Shown here: positions 37,204 through 43,773 of the stretch, in pieces
Layout of the letters: the number at the start of each line of letters is the position of its first letter
Position numbering within the stretch: the stretch's first letter is position 1
NCBI RefSeq assembly: GCF_005233845.1
Contig: NZ_SZQL01000005.1
Span: 1-64,000 of the forward strand
Direction of reading: 5' to 3'
From: Ilyomonas limi
Lineage (GTDB): Bacteria > Bacteroidota > Bacteroidia > Chitinophagales > Chitinophagaceae
DNA length: 64,000 nucleotides
The notes under the pieces: model-generated
Seen by the model: the letters and a program-made list of their open reading frames with translations, nothing else
What the model was told of the DNA's origin: nothing
Databases searched by the model: none
Made by a program: the position numbers and the translations under genes

Positions 37204-37247
37204 TTTCTGTTATAAGATATACAGATTTCTGTTATAAGATATACAGA
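37204..37247. repeat. two contiguous perfect 22-bp direct repeats, operator-like
   Basis: Two identical 22-bp units (37204-37225 and 37226-37247) sit 35 nt upstream of the PSCyt/DUF1553 ATG. Each unit is nearly palindromic: TCTG-T-TATA-AGA-TATA-CAGA. Tandem near-palindromes beside a start codon are typical of a regulator binding two adjacent sites. No regulator gene lies nearby. Confidence 0.75.
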
Positions 37248-37441
37248 GACAAATTAAGTAATTAAAAGAAATTTGAGGGCGTTAAGATAATAAATAAGTT
37301 GTAATTGTTCAAATAGGTAAGAAGGAATCTAATTTGAAGCATCGGCACAGGTACCTCAAATTAGGTGGATAAATGTGCTTTAAACTATAGAGTATTTGTG
37401 GCACTTTTTTATTTTATTGATGGTTAATAAAACATGCAGTC

Positions 37442-37642
37442 ATGAAGAAACTTTTTATTATTGCGTCGGTTTTTTGATGTTTAACCGCTTGTAATGGTAA
37501 CAACAATAGCAATATGCCCGACCATGCCATTCGGGACAGTGTAAGAGATCCATCAACCGTTCAGCTAGAACCGGAAGCTGTTCCTGAAGATATGACTATT
37601 AAAAAAGATTTGGTGATAGTGCCGGACTCTTCGCAAATTTAA
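37442..37642 (+). pseudogene. small lipoprotein gene with in-frame TGA in the signal peptide
   Basis: From ATG 37442 the frame reads MKKLFIIASVF, then TGA at 37475-37477, then CLTACNGNNNSNMPD... to TAA at 37640-37642. Ignoring the TGA gives a 66-codon frame with a good signal peptide and lipobox (LTAC), acidic in its mature part. The simplest change is a single T-to-G turning a Leu codon TTA into TGA. No other start rescues the signal. It is similar in type (short, acidic, Cys-anchored, ending PDS...) to the lipoprotein at 63096. A sequencing error is possible. Confidence 0.7.
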
Positions 37643-38160
37643 AAATAACTGTTCAAAAGGTACTTTTTATAGTAAAGCTGTACCAGAAAGCATTCCTCTC
37701 TTTACTTTGAGCGCAGTTTCAATATTGTTATTGCGGAACACCATTAAATGGTTGTAAAATGGCAGCAATGTCTTGCACTAACATGTGAGGCTTTTTTATA
37801 AGGTTGGAGGCAGGCTTTCGGGATAGAAGGAATAAGAAAAACATCTGTTTACCATTATGTATGACTCCTTTATTATCACTTTTTAACAGTCCTGTTTATT
37901 TAGAATGCTTAAGTTTGTAGTATGCCAACAAGCAGTGTAAATAGCAAGCTTCCATCATCCAACGAGTACTATATAGTGCTTGATACGAGGGATTGTTTTA
38001 CCTGCTCATTTACTGAGTTTTTACCTTTTACTCCCAAACTATACTACTTCTCTTCTTTCAAAGACTTTAAAACGCTTACCCCGGCCTAACCTTTCTTTTC
38101 TTCAGGCACGGGAAATTGTATTTATCTTCTGTTTAGTTAAACATTTAAATCAAATCATGT
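37643..38160. other. gap with one doubtful 55-aa ORF
   Basis: AT-rich. A plus-strand frame at 37922-38089 (MPTSSVNSKLPSSNEYYIVL...) is open but has no membrane segment, recognisable domain or clear ribosome-binding site. I do not call it a gene. Confidence 0.35.
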
Positions 38161-38349
38161 ATGTCACGAAATCCACGTGAGGTTTCGGCAGGTGGTAGTA
38201 TCATTGTTTTATTTGTACTACTTACAGCTATTGCACTTAAGAATGCACTAACAACTGACGAAAGGTGGTATTGGTGCCTGTTAATTACTATTCCTGCAAT
38301 AGTACTTGTCGCCTTTTTTGTCCGCAGCAAACGGATTCACATTAAGTAA
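38161..38349 (+). CDS. small membrane protein (62 aa)
   Basis: The product has two hydrophobic helices (SIIVLFVLLTAIALKNAL, about residues 13-29, and YWCLLITIPAIVLVAFFV, about 37-54). A short polar turn lies between them, with a basic C-terminus (RSKRIHIK). No family is recognised. It precedes the 157-aa gene at 38384 by 34 nt on the same strand, so the two could be co-transcribed. The composition and complete layout make it a plausible real gene. Confidence 0.5.
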   Translation: MSRNPREVSAGGSIIVLFVLLTAIALKNALTTDERWYWCLLITIPAIVLVAFFVRSKRIHIK

Positions 38350-38383
38350 ATCATCATTCATATTCGTAAAAACCTGTTTTATT

Positions 38384-38857
38384 ATGATAACGATTGTAGC
38401 GCCTTTTTACACTTATTTTAGTAAAAAAGTAAAGGAGCTAAAAAAACGGAATAAAATGACTGGCAGTAAAAAAAAGATGCTTTTTTGGAAACGGGAAACA
38501 GTAGGAAGCAATCTGATAGCATTGGATATTACCAAAAGAAATTTGTTGTACTTTAATAAAGTCAATAACAAGCCGGCATGTGTAATCATCAATTTGAAAG
38601 ATATACATAGCTGTACCATTAAAAAACAGTATCATGGTATAAATGCCGGCGGACTGATGAAGCAAAAGCTGCAGGATTACCTAAAAAATATCCTTTTGTA
38701 TCTGTGTTTTAACAATGGCAGCCGCTCCATTGCATTGCCTTTTTATGAAGAACAGGACAACAGAAAAGAAGATGCAGAACGCCTGGAGATAAAAGCGAAA
38801 GAATGGGAAACCACTATTTCTAAACTGCTGAACAGGCAAGTAGCCGAAAGAGCATGA
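38384..38857 (+). CDS. hypothetical protein (157 aa)
   Basis: The frame is open from 38306, where it overlaps the preceding gene; ATG 38384 (MITIVAPFYTYFSKKVKELK) avoids that. The N-terminus is hydrophobic for about 14 residues, then basic. The rest is a mixed alpha/beta domain (NLIALDITKRNLLYFNKVN; ACVIINLKDIHSCTIKKQY; SIALPFYEEQDNRKEDAERL) ending in a charged helix. This arrangement resembles membrane-anchored PH-like proteins of Bacteroidetes, but I cannot name a family. Start choice and function are uncertain. Confidence 0.6.
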   Translation: MITIVAPFYTYFSKKVKELKKRNKMTGSKKKMLFWKRETVGSNLIALDITKRNLLYFNKVNNKPACVIINLKDIHSCTIKKQYHGINAGGLMKQKLQDYLKNILLYLCFNNGSRSIALPFYEEQDNRKEDAERLEIKAKEWETTISKLLNRQVAERA

Positions 38858-39024
38858 TTGTGATTAACAGAATGGGTGGCTGCTGCTTTTTTTACTTGAT
38901 TTTTGGAGCATGCAGCCCCATTCTTAATAGCATTTAATCTGGCTTTGCTGCTGCCGGGCAAATAACAGGAGCAAGATGGTTATACAATGAAAAGCTCGCT
39001 ACATAATGCCTGTCATATGCTTGT
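38858..39024. other. short gap
   Basis: No gene or clear hairpin seen between the 157-aa gene and the small membrane gene on the other strand. Confidence 0.4.
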
Positions 39025-39135
39025 TCAGTCTGCCCTTGGGGTATTGCCTTTATCTTTCTTTTTATTGTTCACTATAATATAAGCAACAACCGCAATTATT
39101 ACAACAATCAGGGCTATTAAAGGAATAGTAATCAT
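39025..39135 (-). CDS. 36-aa single-helix membrane peptide
   Basis: Minus-strand ATG 39135 to TGA 39025-39027 gives a 36-residue product. One strong hydrophobic helix (ITIPLIALIVVIIAVVAYII) is followed by a Lys-rich tail (NNKKKDKG). Such peptides are common as small membrane proteins in Bacteroidetes. No neighbour suggests its job. Confidence 0.5.
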   Translation of the reverse strand: MITIPLIALIVVIIAVVAYIIVNNKKKDKGNTPRAD

Positions 39136-39440
39136 AACACTGCAACTTTTTGAAGATAATAAATAGGTTAACAGGTTAGCTTAATAAGAAATAAAATTGT
39201 TCTTATAGGACAGGAGGAAAAAATGTGCCAGTTTCAGGATATTCTTTGTGGTATTAGTAAAAATTGTTACTCCTCTATCCCGCCTTCCTTGGTAGAAATA
39301 AAAAGGTAAAACGATTATTTAAAAGGTCTCTCAACAATGCCAGAATTATTCTTACAATATACTCCTGCGTAAAATGTGCTTTGAAGTTTACCCGCAATAA
39401 GTTTTAGAGATTTGTAGTAATGAAAAAACGGGCAACGTGT
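39136..39440. other. intergenic region, no gene seen
   Basis: AT-rich, stops in all frames; lies downstream of the SPW gene. Confidence 0.4.
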
Positions 39441-39800
39441 TTATTGCATGTGTGCAGGATGTTTTTGAAATAAAGACCGCCAGCCACCACCATATTGCCC
39501 CTTTATCTTTCTTTTCGCAAAGGAAAGCACTATAATGAGCAGTCCGCAAATAACAGCCATCCACGTAGCGGTAGCCGGTTGAAAATGAAAGAGAAAAGGA
39601 GCAATGAGTAGCCATAAACCCGCAGGAACATTGAAGTAGCGCGCCGAATGGTTGACCTCCCATAAAGACACAATTGCGAAAGTGACAACGATCGGTCCTA
39701 CAATATGGTAGTGGTTAGCAATAGTTTTATTAAAATGAAATACGGCCGGTGCAATCATTACAAACAAACCGATGATAATATTGGTGATAGCTGCCCACAT
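39441..39800 (-). CDS. SPW-repeat membrane protein
   Basis: The 119-aa product consists of four transmembrane helices arranged as two similar halves (WAAITNIIIGLFVMIAPAVF and AGLWLLIAPFLFHF), with SLWEV between. This two-fold pattern with the S-x-W motif is the SPW repeat family. Its function is unknown. It begins 3 nt after the VKOR-like gene on the same strand, a pairing seen for SPW proteins in other genomes, so the two are probably translated together. Confidence 0.75.
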   Translation of the reverse strand: MWAAITNIIIGLFVMIAPAVFHFNKTIANHYHIVGPIVVTFAIVSLWEVNHSARYFNVPAGLWLLIAPFLFHFQPATATWMAVICGLLIIVLSFAKRKIKGQYGGGWRSLFQKHPAHMQ

Positions 39801-39802
39801 AA

Positions 39803-40369
39803 TTAATCTACCTGATTGATGATCGTTTTATTTCCCCAAAAAGCTTTCCATACCGGGTTGCCGCTTCTTTTTACCCGTTGCAGGTATTGCAGGCTTGCCA
39901 GCAATTCATCCATAGCAGGGCTGATCATGATTACCGAGATCAATGCTGATGTAAGACATAAGGTACACCAGGCGCCTACTACTACCGGCTGCAATATCAC
40001 CAGCAATATACTTACTGCACCCAGCGGACCAACTGCTATACCAAATACAATTACCATCCATGGCATTGTTCTCCACCGGTGCGTTTTACCTATCAATCCC
40101 GACACCACATCCATTACATAGCCCAATGCACCCAGCATAGCATCGGGTATGGGAAAGTCTTTTGCAATGGAAGAGGTTAGCACCTGCTTAGTGCCATCAC
40201 CAAAAAACGGATCCCATACGGTGGAAAAGACACCCATCTGGTATAAACCCATATAAACAGCAATCAAAAAGCCGATTGAAGCAAGGATGGCTAACGGTAT
40301 GCGCTGCTCCCAGGCTGATGGATTATAATCCCAGGCAGGCGGTATATAGGCAGGTGATTTTTTAAACAT
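39803..40369 (-). CDS. VKOR-family membrane protein lacking the loop cysteine pair
   Basis: The 188-aa product has a VKOR-type four-helix core. It has the conserved PIPDAMLGALGYVMD helix start and the active-site CTLC (Cys135, Cys138) at a membrane helix (VVVGAWCTLCLTSALIS). VKOR enzymes normally also carry a cysteine pair in the first periplasmic loop. Here that loop (FFGDGTKQVLTSSIAK) has none. These are the only two cysteines in the protein. It may act as a reductase needing a separate redox partner, or have lost quinone-linked disulfide formation. The SPW gene follows after 3 nt. Confidence 0.8.
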   Translation of the reverse strand: MFKKSPAYIPPAWDYNPSAWEQRIPLAILASIGFLIAVYMGLYQMGVFSTVWDPFFGDGTKQVLTSSIAKDFPIPDAMLGALGYVMDVVSGLIGKTHRWRTMPWMVIVFGIAVGPLGAVSILLVILQPVVVGAWCTLCLTSALISVIMISPAMDELLASLQYLQRVKRSGNPVWKAFWGNKTIINQVD

Positions 40370-40527
40370 TATTCTTTTGGCAGAAAAGATTATGCCTAAA
40401 GCAGGCTGGTCTTACATCTGATGCTTAAAGATGCTGAATTCTTTACCTGATTGGGCGCAATGTTTTGTATAAAAACAGTGTTTGCTCCTGCATACAACAG
40501 ATTTTGTTGTGAAGGGATTTTTATGCC

Positions 40528-40552
40528 TTTGCCGGTGTTCTTCACCGGCAAA
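40528..40552. repeat. hairpin 1 of a mirrored pair
   Basis: Stem TTTGCCGGTG/CACCGGCAAA with loop TTCTT. Its 13-nt core GGTGTTCTTCACC is the exact reverse complement of the core of the next hairpin. Confidence 0.75.
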
Positions 40553-40559
40553 TAATAGT

Positions 40560-40582
40560 CTGTTGGTGAAGAACACCAACAG
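40560..40582. repeat. hairpin 2 of a mirrored pair
   Basis: Stem CTGTTGGTG/CACCAACAG with loop AAGAA; core GGTGAAGAACACC. The two hairpins could instead pair with each other across the gap. They lie between an exported hydrolase gene and the VKOR-like gene, both on the minus strand. Confidence 0.75.
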
Positions 40583-40610
40583 CGGTGAAATATCATTAAT
40601 AAGAATAAGT

Positions 40611-41561
40611 TCATTTTAAAAAGTCAAGCACTGCATTCATAAATTGTTCAGGTACTTGTATATGAGGTATATGTCCCACACCTTCCAGTTCTATCAGCTT
40701 TGAATGGTTTATCTGCTGATGCAGCCATTTGCCCAAGGCAGGATAATTGCCATTTTGTGCAGCTACTTCTTTCGATAATAAACTTTTGCCAACAATTGTT
40801 CTGTCTTCCTGGCCAATGATGATGAGTGTAGGGCGTGTAATATTTTTAAATTCATACACCACAGGCTGTTCATAAATCATCTCGTAGGTAATGGCACTTG
40901 CCCAGGTTGCTGTTTTGAAATCAGGAATTTGCAATGCTGCATATTGCGCTGCAACATATTGCTCATACTCCGGCTTCCACTCCGGATAATAACCCTGCTG
41001 ATATTTTTTTATTGATTCAAAAGTGGCTTTCAATTCATGTGCATATTGCAAGTCAAGCGGCTGGTAAGGAACAAACGTTTTGTAATCTTCCAGTCCAATA
41101 GGATCTTCATAAATCAATTTATCTACGGTGGTGGAATACATTAATGCAAATCTGGTAGCCAGCATGCCACCCATAGAATGACCAATTACATGCACTTTGG
41201 CAATGCCCAACGAATCCAGCAACTTTTTGGTATTGGCAGCCAGCATTTGAAAGCTGTAATGAAGATTAGGCTTATCAGATTGTCCCCAGCCCACCTGGTC
41301 GGGTACTACTACGCGGTAGCCAGTGTTATTAAGTGCAGCAATAACATCTTTCCAATAATAACCATTAAAGTTTTTGCCGTGCAGCAGCAACACGGTTTGT
41401 CCGTTGGGCTTCGGTGATGGTACATCCATATACGCCATTTGTACCGGCTGCTGTTCTATAGTAAGATGGAGAAAGTGTACCGGGTAAGCATACTGCAGTG
41501 ATTGAGCGTAAGTATGCAAACACAAAGCGATAATGCTGCTGAGTAAGGTTAACTGCTTCAT
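40611..41561 (-). CDS. exported alpha/beta hydrolase
   Basis: The 316-aa product has a signal peptide (cleavage near TYAQS) and an alpha/beta-hydrolase fold. The oxyanion region is LLLHGKNFNGYYWKDVI, the nucleophile elbow is VIGHSMGGMLATRFAL (Ser), and the late Asp/His appear in IIGQEDRTI and LEGVGHIPHIQVPEQF. Closely related enzymes act as esterases or lyases; no substrate can be assigned. It lies downstream of the beta-helix gene (82-nt gap, same strand), which could place it in a carbohydrate-ester role (inference). Confidence 0.88.
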   Translation of the reverse strand: MKQLTLLSSIIALCLHTYAQSLQYAYPVHFLHLTIEQQPVQMAYMDVPSPKPNGQTVLLLHGKNFNGYYWKDVIAALNNTGYRVVVPDQVGWGQSDKPNLHYSFQMLAANTKKLLDSLGIAKVHVIGHSMGGMLATRFALMYSTTVDKLIYEDPIGLEDYKTFVPYQPLDLQYAHELKATFESIKKYQQGYYPEWKPEYEQYVAAQYAALQIPDFKTATWASAITYEMIYEQPVVYEFKNITRPTLIIIGQEDRTIVGKSLLSKEVAAQNGNYPALGKWLHQQINHSKLIELEGVGHIPHIQVPEQFMNAVLDFLK

Positions 41562-41643
41562 AGTTATAGTTGTGCTGAAGCCCGCTCAAATTATACACCA
41601 GTTTATTGCGGGTAGAATTCTACCTTCAATAAAAATGACATAT

Positions 41644-43722
41644 TTATTTCCGCTTTCGCGGTCCTACTATCGAAATATCTATCGGTTCAAAACCCAATTT
41701 TAATGCAGGCGAATTTGGTGAAAGCGTAAAGTTGTAATGCTGTGGATCTATAAACAAAGGATCGGTATATTGAGAGTGCACATCCTTGCCTTTTTGCTGC
41801 CATTGCTGCCAGGTAAGTGTATTAAATTGTATGCTATCCAAAGGGAGTAATGGATTGTAATATACATTGTAATCTATATCAAATGTGCTGGTTACTTCGT
41901 GTACGCCTTCTTTGCCCATTGGATTGAAATAAAACTGGTAAGGCTCGTCCTGCCAATTGCCATCGAACAATACGCCTTCCTTCCAATACACAATGTTATT
42001 TTCAAAATAGACACTCTTGTGTGGATCTACACGTGTTCTGTTCAATTGTTGTAAACGACCAAAAGCAAAGATGTTATTACGTACAGTTATTTCTTTTGCA
42101 TAATGAATATTATAGCCGGCAAACTTGGTATTGTACACAATATTGTTTTCTATCAGGATACCGGTAGAACCTTCATCATTATAAATACCCCAGCCCCCAT
42201 AATTATGCGCATCTACATCGTGAATAAGATTATTACGAATAACCGTTCCCGGCGAAACACCTAAGGTATAAATAGCACCCATATCTGATAACAATCCCTG
42301 GCCAATATTATGAATATGATTATAAGCAACAACATTATCGCGACTGATGCTCCGCTGATAACCCCATTCCCAACCCACAGAAATGCCGGTATAAAAACCA
42401 TCATGAATGTGGTTGTGAATTATCTGATTGTTGTACGTCTGCATCAGGAGCACACCCACAGCCGAAGGATATTGCAAGCCATACGGACCAATATCATTAT
42501 CGCTGATGATATTACTGTGTGTTTGCAACAGCGGATGTGCCGGCGGAATACCACCATTTACCCGGAAACCTCCACCCGCTAAGTTGGCAAGACGATTATA
42601 ACTAAAAAGATTATTACTGCAACCTTCCTGCAACTCAATTGCAAAACCCCCAATATTTTGTATAGTACAATCTGTAAATGAACAACTTTTTGCACCTTTC
42701 ATTGTAATAGCGGCAGCCAGTGAAGAAGAACCCTGTGCATCATTCACATTACCTTGAGGCAATTGCACATGAGCATATTCAAATTGAATGTTGTTGAAGT
42801 GCAGATTGGTTACCCGGTTTCTACTTACTGCATCGCCATTGATATGAATAAATGCAGGTGTTACCGGCGCATATACTGCAATGGTATTCATGTCTTCGCT
42901 CTGCATAGGAATGTAATACAATATGCCTTGTTGCTTATCTAAATACCAATCACCCTGCTGCTGCAAACCTTCCCATACATTTTCTACTACATATCTTGCA
43001 CCCTCATTGTTGAAATCATCGGTAAACACTTTTCCGCTTGGATATTTAAAACTAACGATATGTTTTTTATCATCAATAGAGTCCACCGTTAAGTGCGTGT
43101 CTGTCCAAAAATGATAGACTACAATATCTATGTCATTTTTATTTTTCCAGTTGGGTTTAATATCGCCGGCGGCATATCCAAACCGCCTGCTTTTTGTTTG
43201 ATAACCTATTTCCAGTCCACCATCCGGAAAACCTTTTACGCGATAAAAACCAGTATCAGGAAGCCTTGCTCTTCTGCGCGGATTGCCATTTACATACAAT
43301 TGCGAAAATGACCAGCCTTTAGTAAGCACTTCTTTTACCGGCGCCATCCAGATGTTGTTTTTATATCTGCGCCATCCGGTTATTCTTTTGCCGCCATTCC
43401 AAATTACCTTATTGCCGGGCTGTGCGGTATAGATGACCGGCGCTGCTGTAGTACCGCCATCCTGTGGTTCAAAAATCAATGGCTCTTTAATAGAATATTC
43501 ACCCGAAGAAAAGTAGATAAAAATGCTGTCTGCCGGATGCTGTACCTTGTATGCACGCACTTTTTCCTGTGCTTTTTGTATGGTTTGTAATGCCGTAGTT
43601 TGCGTGGTGCCTGCTGCGGCATCATTGCCCTGCGGAGCAATGTAAAACGCGGTTGATTGTGCATGAATAATAGGTAAAAAGAAAACAGAAAACAAAAAAG
43701 GCAGGCAATATTTCATATCCAT
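41644..43722 (-). CDS. secreted right-handed beta-helix protein, GH141-like
   Basis: The 692-aa product has a signal peptide (about residues 1-21). The opening TAFYIAPQGNDAAAGTTQTT is typical of secreted pectate-lyase-like beta-helix proteins. A GKRITGW-type region follows, then many parallel beta-helix coils rich in N and H (NNIQFEYAHVQLP; DNVVAYNHIHNIGQG; NNLIHDVDAHNYGGWGIYN; IENNIVYNTKFAGYNIH). The layout resembles GH141, which includes fucosidase and xylanase activities, but the activity is not certain. It is divergent from the GH20 gene, with only about 50 bp between start codons. Confidence 0.75.
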   Translation of the reverse strand: MDMKYCLPFLFSVFFLPIIHAQSTAFYIAPQGNDAAAGTTQTTALQTIQKAQEKVRAYKVQHPADSIFIYFSSGEYSIKEPLIFEPQDGGTTAAPVIYTAQPGNKVIWNGGKRITGWRRYKNNIWMAPVKEVLTKGWSFSQLYVNGNPRRRARLPDTGFYRVKGFPDGGLEIGYQTKSRRFGYAAGDIKPNWKNKNDIDIVVYHFWTDTHLTVDSIDDKKHIVSFKYPSGKVFTDDFNNEGARYVVENVWEGLQQQGDWYLDKQQGILYYIPMQSEDMNTIAVYAPVTPAFIHINGDAVSRNRVTNLHFNNIQFEYAHVQLPQGNVNDAQGSSSLAAAITMKGAKSCSFTDCTIQNIGGFAIELQEGCSNNLFSYNRLANLAGGGFRVNGGIPPAHPLLQTHSNIISDNDIGPYGLQYPSAVGVLLMQTYNNQIIHNHIHDGFYTGISVGWEWGYQRSISRDNVVAYNHIHNIGQGLLSDMGAIYTLGVSPGTVIRNNLIHDVDAHNYGGWGIYNDEGSTGILIENNIVYNTKFAGYNIHYAKEITVRNNIFAFGRLQQLNRTRVDPHKSVYFENNIVYWKEGVLFDGNWQDEPYQFYFNPMGKEGVHEVTSTFDIDYNVYYNPLLPLDSIQFNTLTWQQWQQKGKDVHSQYTDPLFIDPQHYNFTLSPNSPALKLGFEPIDISIVGPRKRK

Positions 43723-43773
43723 AATGAATTATTAATAACTTTCTTCGCTTAACAGCCGGTTTGTATGACAGCG

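Noticed and set aside
37442-37642. TGA as selenocysteine or readthrough codon
   Set aside because: The TGA lies within the hydrophobic signal peptide, where selenocysteine has no role, and no selenocysteine insertion hairpin is apparent just downstream. A nonsense mutation is simpler.
37922-38089. 55-aa ORF
   Set aside because: Open but without recognisable features, homology or ribosome-binding site; chance cannot be excluded.
40396-40614. 72-aa minus-strand ORF
   Set aside because: It spans the two hairpins at 40528-40582, has no domain or signal, and its composition is not coding-like.
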